From assembly GCF_000020505.1 (NCBI RefSeq), contig NC_011027.1, forward strand, positions 2,216,001 to 2,280,000: 64,000 bases of DNA. Reading direction: 5' to 3'. Shown here piece after piece: positions 9,572 to 19,774 of the stretch. Positions within the stretch are counted from its first letter, which is position 1. Each line of letters begins with the position of its first letter. This stretch comes from Chlorobaculum parvum NCIB 8327. Lineage in GTDB: Bacteria; Bacteroidota; Chlorobiia; Chlorobiales; Chlorobiaceae. The notes under the pieces were generated by a model. The model was not told where the DNA came from, did no database searches, and worked only from the letters and a program-made list of their open reading frames with translations. The position numbers and the translations under genes are program-made.

Positions 9572-10075
9572 CTACTCTTTGAGGATGACCGACAGCGTGG
9601 CATTGCCTCCGGAAGCGATAAGCACCACGGTAAGCTCACCTTTCAACCCGGTCACGCTGCCCCGGTCGCCCTCCTTTTCAGGAACGATGAGCGAAGAGGT
9701 CTCGAATCCGGCCTCTTTCAGCGCATCAACGAACGCTTTGACCGAATTTGAAGGGATGCCGTCGATGGCCATATCCCAGCTTCTACCCTCTGGCGTCTCG
9801 GTTCTGATGATCTTCCGGATCGTGCCGGCTGCAAAATGGGGCACCTCGGCAGGCATCTCCGACGGCCAGGGCTGAACTTTATCGGTGATTTCGAAAGAAC
9901 GATCACCGGAATCGATGGTCACATCGGACTCGGTCGAATCGGCAGGAGCCGGTGCAGCCGCAGGCGCAACAGGCGGCGTCTCGGACTCCGTCTTGTGACC
10001 GCAGGCTCCGAGAAGGCCCGCAAGAGTGATGAGCGCGATGCGCCCTGTGAATCTGAAAAAACCCTGCCGGCTCAT
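9572..10075 (-). CDS. Hypothetical lipoprotein
   Basis: Unknown function. The N-terminus MSRQGFFRFTGRIALITLAG ends in a lipobox (LLGAC), so the mature protein should be a lipid-anchored envelope protein of about 145 residues. An Ala/Pro-rich linker (PPVAPAAAPAPADS) leads to a small globular domain with alternating strand-like segments (VTGLKGELTVVLIASGG). I prefer the ATG at 10075 (167 aa); a TTG at 10126 would put a poor leader in front of the signal. It may be cotranscribed with the HIT gene. Confidence 0.7.
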   Translation of the reverse strand: MSRQGFFRFTGRIALITLAGLLGACGHKTESETPPVAPAAAPAPADSTESDVTIDSGDRSFEITDKVQPWPSEMPAEVPHFAAGTIRKIIRTETPEGRSWDMAIDGIPSNSVKAFVDALKEAGFETSSLIVPEKEGDRGSVTGLKGELTVVLIASGGNATLSVILKE

Positions 10076-10264
10076 GATCGGTGGTGATTGGTGGCTGATA
10101 ACCGTTTCTCTTCTGCAAATGTACAAAAAAAGAGGGCTGGCCGTAGCAACTCAGGAGTAGCATAACGGCGTTACGATCACTACATTACCATCGTAAGCCC
10201 GTTAACCTACTTTTCGAGAGATGCGTTCCGGAAAGCGCCCCTTAAACAATCAAGCAAACGAACG

Positions 10265-10936
10265 ATGAACAGACACACTTTAGTTTCGATGCTGTCGCTC
10301 TTTTTTGTCACCCTGCTCATGGTCGGCTGCAACGCCAACACAAGCGGCCCGGTCACCGACATCGACGGCAACACCTACGACACCGTCAAAATCGGCAACA
10401 AGGTCTGGATGACCGAAAACCTGAAGGTCACCCGCTACCGGAACGGCGACCCCATCCCGGAGGTAGCCGATGCTGCCAAGTGGCCGAAGCTCGAAAGCGG
10501 CGCGCGATGCAGCTATGAAAACAACCCCGAAAACGGCAAAACCTTCGGCTTTCTCTACAACTGGTTCGCGGTCAACGACCCGCGAGGCCTCGCACCCGAA
10601 GGCTGGCACGTCGCCACCGACGAGGAGTGGCAGGCTTTAGCCGATGCGGTCGGCGGAGCTGAACAGGCAGGCAAAGTCCTGAAATCTTCGGAAAAATGGG
10701 AAGGCTCGACCGACGACGAAACTGAAAGCAACGGCTTCGACGCTTTGCCCTCCGGCGCTCGCCGCGACGCCGACGGAGGTTTTCTGATGCTCGGCAAATT
10801 CGCCCGTTTCTGGACAAGCTCTCAAGCCCCCAACGGCAAACCCTACGGCCGAGCCCTCGGTTTTTACGACAATACCCTGCGCGGCGGCGAAGTAGGCCCG
10901 AACAACGGCTTTGCCGTCCGGTGTGTGAAGGATTGA
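10265..10936 (+). CDS. Lipoprotein with FISUMP (Fibrobacter major paralogous) domain
   Basis: Predicted secreted lipoprotein: a hydrophobic N-terminus ends in LLMVGC. The rest matches the pattern of the Fibrobacter succinogenes major paralogous domain: DIDGNTYDTVKIGNKVWMTE near residue 35, FGFLYNWFAV, GWHVATDEEW, then the C-terminal FWTSS and GFAVRCVKD. Proteins with this domain are secreted or surface-exposed and mostly of unknown role; the fold relates to sulfatase-modifying/C-type-lectin-like modules. The gene is monocistronic, divergent from the lipoprotein at 9572-10075, and convergent with the sdh operon. Confidence 0.8.
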   Translation: MNRHTLVSMLSLFFVTLLMVGCNANTSGPVTDIDGNTYDTVKIGNKVWMTENLKVTRYRNGDPIPEVADAAKWPKLESGARCSYENNPENGKTFGFLYNWFAVNDPRGLAPEGWHVATDEEWQALADAVGGAEQAGKVLKSSEKWEGSTDDETESNGFDALPSGARRDADGGFLMLGKFARFWTSSQAPNGKPYGRALGFYDNTLRGGEVGPNNGFAVRCVKD

Positions 10937-10953
10937 ATACGGGAGCTTTTCGT

Positions 10954-10980
10954 GAGGCGACTGCTTACGGTTGTCGCCTC
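10954..10980. terminator. Hairpin between converging FISUMP and sdhB genes
   Basis: An 8-bp perfect stem (GAGGCGAC with GTCGCCTC) around an 11-base loop, 17 bases after the lipoprotein stop. It lacks a clear T tract on either strand, so terminator function is uncertain. Confidence 0.45.
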
Positions 10981-11017
10981 CTGAAGGGGATTGATCTGCC
11001 ACAATCAAAAATCCCCT

Positions 11018-11791
11018 CTAAATCGTAAATCCTCCGTTCTTCTCCTTCTCGGCGGCGAGTTTGGCGGCGAGGAATTCGCGGTTGAGGCGGGTGATGTTGG
11101 CGATTTTGATCTCTTTGGGACATTCCGCTTCGCAGGCGTAGGTGTTGCTGCAGAAACCGAAACCGAGGCTGTCCATGGCGGCAACCATCTGCTGGACGCG
11201 GCGCTCTGCTTCGATGCGGCCTTGCGGAAGGAGGGCGAGGTGGGAGACTTTGGCGCCGACGAAGAGCATCGGCGAGGCGTTGGGGCAGGCGGCCACGCAG
11301 GCTCCGCAGCCGATGCAGGCGGCGGCGTCGAAGGCCGAGTCGGCATTGGGTTTGGGCACGGGGATGGCGTTGGCGTCGGGCACACCACCGGAGTTGATCG
11401 AGATGTAGCCTCCGGCCTGGATGATGGTGTCGAGCGCGCTGCGATCCACGATCAAATCTTTAACGACAGGAAACGCGCCGCAGCGCCACGGTTCGACGTA
11501 GATGGTCTCGCCGTCGCGGAAAGAGCGCATGTGGAGCTGACAGGTGGTCGCGCCCCTGATCGGGCCGTGCGGGCGCCCGTTGATATAGAGGCTGCACGTG
11601 CCGCAGATGCCTTCGCGGCAGTCGTGGTCGAAGGCGACCGGGTCTTCGCCCTTGCCGATAAGCTGCTGGTTGAGCTGGTCGAGCATCTCGAAGAACGAGC
11701 TGTCGGGTGAGACCGCATCGACCTTGTAGGTCACCATGCCGCCTTTATCCGTGGCGTTTTTCTGTCGCCAGATTTTGAGGGTGAACTTCAT
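11018..11791 (-). CDS. sdhB: Succinate dehydrogenase/fumarate reductase iron-sulfur subunit
   Basis: Carries electrons between the flavin subunit and the membrane quinone site. The N-terminal ferredoxin domain has the [2Fe-2S] cysteines in CREGICGTC plus a later Cys (ATTC). The C-terminal domain has [12 protein letters not shown] and CEAECPKEI for the [4Fe-4S] and [3Fe-4S] clusters. The ATG at 11791 gives 257 aa beginning MKFTLKIW; the longer open frame overlaps sdhA and is not protein-like. In green sulfur bacteria this complex can serve the reverse TCA cycle by reducing fumarate; the sequence alone does not fix the direction. Confidence 0.94.
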   Translation of the reverse strand: MKFTLKIWRQKNATDKGGMVTYKVDAVSPDSSFFEMLDQLNQQLIGKGEDPVAFDHDCREGICGTCSLYINGRPHGPIRGATTCQLHMRSFRDGETIYVEPWRCGAFPVVKDLIVDRSALDTIIQAGGYISINSGGVPDANAIPVPKPNADSAFDAAACIGCGACVAACPNASPMLFVGAKVSHLALLPQGRIEAERRVQQMVAAMDSLGFGFCSNTYACEAECPKEIKIANITRLNREFLAAKLAAEKEKNGGFTI

Positions 11792-11799
11792 GGGCAGCG

Positions 11800-13740
<1,941 letters not shown>

Positions 13741-13768
13741 CGGCAATCGGTCTCCATGCGGCGCGGCG

Positions 13769-14437
13769 TTAGTTGAAAAGGGTGAAGCGCAACGGAATCG
13801 CCATGAAGCCGCCCGCAATAATCATCGCATACAAGGCGCTCGCCCCCTTGATGAGCGGCGTGTAGCGCGGATGGTTCAGGCCGAGCGTCTGGGCAGCAGC
13901 CTGAAGCGCATGGTTCAGGTGAAATCCAAGCACGAGAAACGAAACCAGGTAGATCGCAGAGTAGGTCGGATCGGAAAACAAAAGCACCGCGCGGTGATAA
14001 AAGTCGTGCCGCTCGATGCCAGGAGGCGGAGCGACGATGCCGAGCTTGATGAAGTAGAAATCGATCAGATGGAGCGCGAGGAAAAGCAGCACGATCATGC
14101 CGGTGTGCATCATGTACTTCGAGAAGGGCGAAGTTTCGGAAAGGCTCCGGTGCTGGTAGCGAATCGGGCGCGACTTGCGGTTGCGGATGCTGACAATCAC
14201 CCCGAAAGCGATGTGCAGCGCGAAGCCGCCGAAGAGAACCAGCTCCATCATCCGTATCACCGGATTGGTGCCCATGAAGCCCGCTGCTGCCGAAAAAGCC
14301 ACGCCTCCGTCATCGGCCAGCAACAGCAGGTTGATGCCAAGATGCAAGGAAAGAAACACGAGCAGAAACACTCCCGCAACTGCCATAATCACCTTGCTGG
14401 CAATGGACGACAATGCTCTCTGCCCGGTGGTATCCAT
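13769..14437 (-). CDS. sdhC: Succinate dehydrogenase/fumarate reductase cytochrome b subunit (b558 family)
   Basis: Membrane anchor that binds two hemes and quinone in the single-anchor class of the enzyme. Five hydrophobic segments are visible, with histidines placed as axial-ligand candidates ([54 protein letters not shown]). The ATG at 14437 opens [16 protein letters not shown] and gives 222 aa, the usual size. It is the first gene of the operon, which has no separate sdhD. Confidence 0.9.
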   Translation of the reverse strand: MDTTGQRALSSIASKVIMAVAGVFLLVFLSLHLGINLLLLADDGGVAFSAAAGFMGTNPVIRMMELVLFGGFALHIAFGVIVSIRNRKSRPIRYQHRSLSETSPFSKYMMHTGMIVLLFLALHLIDFYFIKLGIVAPPPGIERHDFYHRAVLLFSDPTYSAIYLVSFLVLGFHLNHALQAAAQTLGLNHPRYTPLIKGASALYAMIIAGGFMAIPLRFTLFN

Positions 14438-14532
14438 AAATCGTGAAGTTCGGTGACAGAAGACAGGCCACACAACCTGTGAAACGCTTCCAAAAGCTAA
14501 CGTCCTCCTCCCGAAATGACAAGCCGAATCGT

Positions 14533-15186
14533 CTATTTTATCTCGAAAGAAGGAATTACGGCAACAGCCCGCACGGGGCTCGCTTCCGCACCGGAGATGG
14601 GCAACGGCAGCACCGAAAGGAGGAAATCGCTGTCGCCAAGCTGGTCGAGCGCAGTGAGATTTTCGATGAGGAGGAGCCCAGAACCAAGTAGACAGCGATG
14701 GATGGGCAGCGCTTCCGAATCCGGATCGTCGAACGATGGCGCATCGATGCCGACGCCCTTCAGCCCAAGCCCGGCAAGCCACGTCGCCGCTTCCGACGAG
14801 AGTACCGGATAGTTCCGGTCGTACTCCGCCGTTCCCCAGAATCGGCTCCAGCCAACGTGCAGCAGGAGAAAGTCAGCCTTTTCGATGCTTGGTTGGATGA
14901 CACGCAGTTGATCGAGCGAAACGAGACCGGAGGACGCCCCCCGCAGATCGAGCAGCGCACCCTTGCCGATGAAGCGCTCCACCGACATCCGGTCGAGCGA
15001 AGCAGCGCCCTCGAAAAGGTGCGCCGGAGCATCAAGGTGCGTGCCGGTGTGCGACGAGAGTTGCATCCAGCGCTCGCCGAAGCCATCGCGCCCTACCGTG
15101 CAGAGATCGGAAAACTCCGGCGCAGGCGTTCCCGGCCACACCGGCATGGCGGGCGAAATCGGATGGCTCAGATCAACGATGCGCAT
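14533..15186 (-). CDS. Cyclase family protein (kynurenine formamidase-like metal hydrolase)
   Basis: 217 aa with the cyclase-family signature: MRIVDLSHPISPAMPVWPG at the start, the metal-binding SSHTGTHLDAPAHLF at about residue 44, and VGIDAPSFDD toward the C-terminus. Family members hydrolyse N-formylkynurenine, cyclic amides or isatin; the substrate here is not predictable. It is 22 bp from the PagL-like gene upstream and on the same strand as the sdh operon, about 95 bp before sdhC. No kynurenine pathway genes are nearby. Confidence 0.8.
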   Translation of the reverse strand: MRIVDLSHPISPAMPVWPGTPAPEFSDLCTVGRDGFGERWMQLSSHTGTHLDAPAHLFEGAASLDRMSVERFIGKGALLDLRGASSGLVSLDQLRVIQPSIEKADFLLLHVGWSRFWGTAEYDRNYPVLSSEAATWLAGLGLKGVGIDAPSFDDPDSEALPIHRCLLGSGLLLIENLTALDQLGDSDFLLSVLPLPISGAEASPVRAVAVIPSFEIK

Positions 15187-15208
15187 GACGTTTCGGCCCG
15201 CCTGTCCG

Positions 15209-15787
15209 TCAGTACAGCAGCGAATAGCTCAGCACCAAAGCGTTGGTGTTGATGCCGCGGTTCGGCTGGCTGGTGCCGGCATTCGAAATGTGGCGAAAAC
15301 GGTAGCCCAGCGTCAGGGCGTCGTGATCGGAGAGATCGAACCGCGCGCCGAGGCCGAACTGGTTCAAAAAGTTGAAGCCACCGTCACCCTGCTCGGCGCT
15401 GTCGATGCTCAGGTACATCGGCCCGGAACCCACCTCGGCCACAACTTTGACCGACGGAGCAATCGGGTGCAGATAGCGGAAAAAGACATTGAGGCCAGTC
15501 TCGACACCTGACTCCGGCTCGAAAACCGGATTGCAGAACGGTTCGAGCGCGAGCTGAAGCGTGCCTTTGCTCTCCTGCATGCCGAACACGGAGTTCATGT
15601 CGAAGCCGACTCGCACAAAAATAGGCATGACCTTGTTGGTGGCATCGGTAAACTTCATATGCCCCCAGGCGTAACCCGAACCGAAGCCGATTTCATCGAC
15701 GTGAACGCCCTCGGCCTTAACGTGAGAGGGAAACGACATGAGTACGAGCATCAGAACGCTTAAAACATGAAACAACTGCTTTTTCAT
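15209..15787 (-). CDS. PagL-like lipid A 3-O-deacylase / acyloxyacyl hydrolase family outer-membrane protein
   Basis: A 192-aa protein with a signal peptide (VLMLVLMSFPSHVKA) and alternating short amphipathic strands suggesting a small outer-membrane beta-barrel. Near the C-terminus GYRFRHISNAGTSQPNRGIN matches the PagL catalytic motif with its His and Ser two residues apart (H-x-S-N-A/G); the catalytic acid is less certain. PagL removes the 3-O-linked acyl chain of lipid A. The downstream cyclase-like gene lies 22 bp away and may be cotranscribed. Confidence 0.78.
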   Translation of the reverse strand: MKKQLFHVLSVLMLVLMSFPSHVKAEGVHVDEIGFGSGYAWGHMKFTDATNKVMPIFVRVGFDMNSVFGMQESKGTLQLALEPFCNPVFEPESGVETGLNVFFRYLHPIAPSVKVVAEVGSGPMYLSIDSAEQGDGGFNFLNQFGLGARFDLSDHDALTLGYRFRHISNAGTSQPNRGINTNALVLSYSLLY

Positions 15788-15841
15788 GATGAGATGGTTT
15801 ACGGTTGAAAGATAAAAGCTGCGGCGAAGCTATGGCGCTGA

Positions 15842-16627
15842 CTACCGATCGTCAACGACCTGACGGTCCGCCACGAAGCTGACCACCGACTCGATGGCCC
15901 GTTGGCGCTCGCAATCACAGAAAATCTGATGATCGGTTTTTTCGAACCAGATAATCGACTTCTGCTCCGGCGGCGTAGCGATGGCCCGATAGATGATCTC
16001 GGCGCTCTCGGGTCGAACGACGGTTTCATGCCTGGCATGAAGAATCAGCGCCGGCTTCAGGACACGGTTCATGACACGCTCGGTCTCTTGAATCAGCTCG
16101 AACATCGACAGAATCGTTCGCGTCGGCGCCCAGTCGTATTGCTCTGGCATCAGGGCGTTGGCAGGATCGGCAAAGGTCGGGAAGAAGCCCCAGCGATCAA
16201 CCACACGGCTGACCAAGGGAGCAAAAAAATGCAGCGGGCGACCCGGGGCGAGCAAAGAGACAAGCCTGATTGGCGGGGTGGCAAGCACGATCGAATCAAC
16301 CAGCTCAGGTTGGCGTTCGGCAAGCTGCAAGGCAAGCAGCGCCCCCATGCTGTGGCCGATCACCACAACTTTGCCTCCGTGTCCGGCAAGTTTTTTGAGC
16401 TCCGCCTCGGTATCGGCAACCCAATCCTGCCAGGTCACGCCGCGCAAATCATCAGGCGACGCGCCACCGTGCCCCCGAAGCAACGGCGCGGAAAGGCTGA
16501 GGCCGAGTCTTTCGAGCGGCTCGAACAGCGACCTGACGCTTTCGAGGTTTGCCGTAAAGCCGTGAATGATCAATACACCCGATAATCGCCTGTCCTCACA
16601 CTCATTCATACCTCTGGGATCTGTCAT
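15842..16627 (-). CDS. Alpha/beta hydrolase (carboxylesterase / monoacylglycerol-lipase-like)
   Basis: 261 aa with the fold's marks: an oxyanion loop in LIIHGFTANLESV, the nucleophile elbow GHSMGALLAL, and a probable catalytic His in FEKTDHQIFCDCER, preceded by an acid (HARHETVVRPESAE). The arrangement is like Est30-type carboxylesterases. The substrate is unknown. The ATG at 16627 is used; an ATG at 16609 (MNECEDRRL) is also possible. It precedes the PagL-like gene by 54 bp, so a lipid-related role is conceivable but unproven. Confidence 0.85.
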   Translation of the reverse strand: MTDPRGMNECEDRRLSGVLIIHGFTANLESVRSLFEPLERLGLSLSAPLLRGHGGASPDDLRGVTWQDWVADTEAELKKLAGHGGKVVVIGHSMGALLALQLAERQPELVDSIVLATPPIRLVSLLAPGRPLHFFAPLVSRVVDRWGFFPTFADPANALMPEQYDWAPTRTILSMFELIQETERVMNRVLKPALILHARHETVVRPESAEIIYRAIATPPEQKSIIWFEKTDHQIFCDCERQRAIESVVSFVADRQVVDDR

Positions 16628-16818
16628 GCAAAGGAACGTCTATTTGCCAAAAAATTCATGCCATAACCCGCTCTCAAGCCGCGCGAAGAGAAGATCATGA
16701 CCAGAAATATAAAAGCAGCTCATGAATATTTTTTTCAAATAGCTATTTTTTACCTACGCGACAGACCCCGTCGAGTGATCACACGCGGCTCATCCGGTCA
16801 ACAGAAAAACGCCAAGCC

Positions 16819-17334
16819 ATGATGATATTCAAGCGGTTTCCTCTTCTTCTGCTCGCTCTGTTTCTTGCCCTCGGAGCCTGCTCGACCTCGAAAGGGCCTT
16901 ACACTTCACGGCGATACGTCCCCGGAATCTCACCCGAGGAGGCGTACCGGCTGGGCAAGCTCAAGAACACCCCCTATCTTATCGACAACAAGCTCTACGT
17001 CCCCATGAGCTTTGAGCAGGTGTATGCCTACGAAGAGACCGGCATCGCGTCGTGGTACGGCCGGGAAACGCTTGAAAAAAACAACAGCCAGCCGACCGCT
17101 TACGGCGAAATCTTCGACCCCGGCCAGCCCAGCGCCGCGCACAAATACCTGCCACTCCCCATGCTCGTCAGGGTCACCAACCTCGACAACAACCGCTCGA
17201 TTATCGTTCGCGTCAACGACCGCGGCCCGTTCGTCGATGGCCGCGTGATCGACCTGAGCGCCCAAGCCGCCAAAGAGCTTGGCTTCTATGAAAAAGGGAC
17301 AGCCAGGGTAAAGATCGAATCCGTTTACCGATAG
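16819..17334 (+). CDS. rlpA: RlpA-like septal ring lipoprotein / lytic transglycosylase
   Basis: 171-aa lipoprotein with lipobox LALGAC and a double-psi beta-barrel domain: TGIASWYGRETLEKNNSQPT followed by VRVNDRGPFVDGRVIDLS, which contains the conserved Asp of RlpA proteins. RlpA cuts peptidoglycan strands lacking stem peptides at the septum in some bacteria. There is no C-terminal SPOR domain, so septal targeting may differ. The gene stands alone, divergent from the hydrolase gene and convergent with the GNAT gene (3 bp between stops). Confidence 0.88.
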   Translation: MMIFKRFPLLLLALFLALGACSTSKGPYTSRRYVPGISPEEAYRLGKLKNTPYLIDNKLYVPMSFEQVYAYEETGIASWYGRETLEKNNSQPTAYGEIFDPGQPSAAHKYLPLPMLVRVTNLDNNRSIIVRVNDRGPFVDGRVIDLSAQAAKELGFYEKGTARVKIESVYR

Positions 17335-17337
17335 CGA

Positions 17338-17859
17338 TTAGCCGCACGGCCCGGAGACCATGAAGGCTTCGTGAAATGAAACAGTGCCCGTTGGTTCCGG
17401 CCCATCGAACACAAGCGCAAAAAAGACCTCCGGCGGCACGCCCTCATGCCCCAGTCCCTCTGGGTTGACGAAACCGAACTGACGGTAGTATTCGGGATGC
17501 CCAACCAGGCAGCACCCCGTTGCCCCAATCGCTTGCAACCGTTCGAGACCTTCGCGGATCAGCGCCTTGCCGATACCCTGCCGCTGGAAATCCGGCAGCA
17601 CGGAGACCGGCCCGAGGCCATACCAGCCAGCCGTGCCATCCGACATGACAACCGGCGAAAAGGCGATGTGCCCGACCACGCGCCCATCAAGCTCTGCCAC
17701 CAGCGAAATGGTCAGCGCCCCGGCGTTGCGGAGCGCTTCGATGACAAACTGCGCGGTGTGATTGCTGACCTCCAGCGTTGCGAAAGCAGCGATGGTGAGG
17801 GCGGTGATAGCCTCAACATCGCCGGGCATTTCGGGTCTGATGACCAAAGATGAGTGCAT
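17338..17859 (-). CDS. GNAT family N-acetyltransferase
   Basis: 173 aa with the acetyl-CoA-binding motif A visible as VLPDFQRQGIGKALIREGLERL, preceded by VVGHIAFSPV (motif D/B region) and followed by GCCLVGHPEYYRQFGF, which is typical of YhbS-like GNAT proteins. The acceptor is unknown; proteins, antibiotics and small amines are all seen in the family. The neighbours give no hint. Confidence 0.87.
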   Translation of the reverse strand: MHSSLVIRPEMPGDVEAITALTIAAFATLEVSNHTAQFVIEALRNAGALTISLVAELDGRVVGHIAFSPVVMSDGTAGWYGLGPVSVLPDFQRQGIGKALIREGLERLQAIGATGCCLVGHPEYYRQFGFVNPEGLGHEGVPPEVFFALVFDGPEPTGTVSFHEAFMVSGPCG

Positions 17860-17910
17860 GGCAACTCAGAAATTCAGGCTTTCGCCCATTAAAAAGACAA
17901 ATCCATCAGG

Positions 17911-18819
17911 TCATCCCCTCCGGTGCGTGCCGCCCTGCATCAGCACCAGCTCGCCTTTGGCGATACCCGAGAGCCTCGACATCTGGTCGCACTTGATGCG
18001 AAGGATGAAAAAGAGTCGCTCGTCGGCGTCGTCGAGCAGGGTCTCGAAATTACCCTGCCCTTTCGAAACAATCAGATCCGCCTCGTCGAACAGGCGACGG
18101 AACTCGTCCGAAACCGCTTCGAGCAGCGTACCGGGATAGACGCTGCCGGAGGAGATCACCGTGGCCACCTTGTCGAGACCGGCGTAACGTGCGTCAGCCA
18201 TCACCGCGTCGTTGATGACCGGGCGCTCGCGCACCGCGCAGGTGACGTCGAGTTGCGGGAAGTGCCGCCTGATCTCTTCGATGAAGAGCCGGTCGAAGAC
18301 GATCTCACCGGCGTTGTCGCAAATGTAGAGCAAGCGCTTCGCCGATTGCAGATGCGACAAGAATGCCTCGAAATCGAAGCGCCCGAACGTCCGCTCACCG
18401 ATGGTTCGCACCTCATGTTCGACATCGAGCGAGCCGTGCCGTTTTGCGCCGAAATCGATGATATTGCCCGCCGCGGCAACCCGAACGGCCTCCTCCAGCG
18501 GTTTGGGGGAGTCGAGAATTCTGGCGCGAAACTCGTCGGCGAACGCCAGCGCGACATCGTTCGAGCGCTGCTTGATGTCACAGTACGGATCGAAATCCGC
18601 ATCGCGGCCCGACAGCGCAATCGCATCGTCCGTGGCGCTCCGGATCACATGCTGCACCACGATCCCCTCACCATTGCTCTCAAGCAACTGCTGCATCGAA
18701 TGCTCGAACAGCGCCTTGCCCTGCCCATCTTCCATGCCGGTAATCTTCGTCAGCGAAAGCAACTGCTCAAAAAGGCACGGATAACACTCTACGGGGATCG
18801 ATCTATTTTTGCTGTTCAT
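17911..18819 (-). CDS. DUF89 / ARMT1-like family protein (damage-control phosphatase candidate)
   Basis: 302 aa from the ATG at 18819 (MNSKNRSIPVECYPCLFEQ), with the N-terminal CxxC of the DUF89 ARMT1-like group and the metal-site pattern CDNAGEIVFDRLFIEEI in the middle, then VKG-like VSKGQGNFETL near the C-terminus. DUF89 proteins are metal-dependent phosphatases thought to remove damaged or harmful sugar- and cofactor-phosphates; no substrate can be assigned here. The open frame upstream of 18819 is AT-rich and not protein-like. Confidence 0.82.
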   Translation of the reverse strand: MNSKNRSIPVECYPCLFEQLLSLTKITGMEDGQGKALFEHSMQQLLESNGEGIVVQHVIRSATDDAIALSGRDADFDPYCDIKQRSNDVALAFADEFRARILDSPKPLEEAVRVAAAGNIIDFGAKRHGSLDVEHEVRTIGERTFGRFDFEAFLSHLQSAKRLLYICDNAGEIVFDRLFIEEIRRHFPQLDVTCAVRERPVINDAVMADARYAGLDKVATVISSGSVYPGTLLEAVSDEFRRLFDEADLIVSKGQGNFETLLDDADERLFFILRIKCDQMSRLSGIAKGELVLMQGGTHRRG

Positions 18820-18977
18820 GCAATGAAAAGTGTTGTTTTTTGTTAAAAATACTTTAAAAGATAAATAAAAGCACGAAAACAAGCTTTTTATACGCTACTT
18901 TAGAAAGGGTGATATCTCACCAAAACAGAGTCCATAAAGGTTCACGCGTTTTTCGGTCAAACTAAAACTTTACTACC

Positions 18978-19721
18978 ATGGCACTCATTCAAACAGGCGC
19001 TATCGACCGTTTTGCTGTTACAGCAAAGAAAAAGGCTATCGAGTCATTTGCCTCTCTGAAAGGAATTTCCACCTTCTCGGAATTAAGCGAACTTTCACGA
19101 ACCTCTACCCCAAAATCGTTTGAGTACACACAGTCGCCTGAGCCCAGAGGCCTTGCGTTAAAAAATATAAAGCTGACAGAAGGATTCAACGGATTTCTCG
19201 GGAATGTGTTCAGTTCCAAAAACAATGTGTACTTCGTGGCTTGGGCCTGGGATTTGAGCGGAGAGCCCATATGCCAGTACCCGGGAGCAGATGCAGACCC
19301 CAAAAGCGTCATCATCCCCATGAGAGTTGGCAAGGTTCGGGAGTTTATCGGCGAAGGTATCAATCTGTTTCCAAAACGCACCATTACCGGCGGCATGGCT
19401 ATCCGGATACAGTTATGGGAGTCCGATGAGGAGACGAGGAAGTTTGGAAAAGCTATGACGGAAACCGCTGAGGCTATCAATAACTCTTCTTTGTCATCAC
19501 TGATCTCGGCAATCGCGCTGGCGGGACCAAGTGCTGGAGCTTTGACCCTTATCAAAAACGCGGCAGTTGAATTAGGCAATGCTATAGGAACAATCCTGAA
19601 GTCAAATGGCGATGATTACGTTGATTTCTTTGAAGGCTACTACCCAAGTGACAAGGAATGGGCAGCTGAACACGAGGCGCACTCAGGCAACTCGTCAGTC
19701 ATCACGCTGGCCAAGTATTAA
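18978..19721 (+). CDS. Orphan protein of unknown function
   Basis: 247 aa that I do not recognise. The middle (about residues 55-140) alternates hydrophobic strands with turns (NNVYFVAWAWDLSGEP, GGMAIRIQLWESDEE) and looks like a beta-sandwich. After it comes a helical, Ala/Gly-rich amphipathic stretch (SSLISAIALAGPSAGALTL) that could associate with membrane. The C-terminus is acidic and aromatic (DYVDFFEGYYPSDKEW). There is no signal peptide. Base composition is clearly AT-richer than the flanking genes, and codon choice is less GC-biased, suggesting recent acquisition. It is monocistronic, with a terminator-like hairpin at 19738-19760. The ATG at 18978 follows an AT-rich leader. Confidence 0.7.
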   Translation: MALIQTGAIDRFAVTAKKKAIESFASLKGISTFSELSELSRTSTPKSFEYTQSPEPRGLALKNIKLTEGFNGFLGNVFSSKNNVYFVAWAWDLSGEPICQYPGADADPKSVIIPMRVGKVREFIGEGINLFPKRTITGGMAIRIQLWESDEETRKFGKAMTETAEAINNSSLSSLISAIALAGPSAGALTLIKNAAVELGNAIGTILKSNGDDYVDFFEGYYPSDKEWAAEHEAHSGNSSVITLAKY

Positions 19722-19737
19722 AGAAATACAAAATGAG

Positions 19738-19760
19738 GGGGAAGAACTGCTGTCTTCCCC
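19738..19760. terminator. Terminator after the orphan gene
   Basis: An 8-bp stem (GGGGAAGA with TCTTCCCC), 7-base loop, followed by a T-rich run on the plus strand and by T-rich sequence on the minus strand too. It separates two converging genes. Confidence 0.7.
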
Positions 19761-19774
19761 TTCGTCCTTTTCCC

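Noticed and set aside
13769-14782. A longer sdhC of 337 residues
   Set aside because: The first 115 residues are not membrane-protein-like and overlap the cyclase gene; the family length of 222 fits the ATG at 14437.
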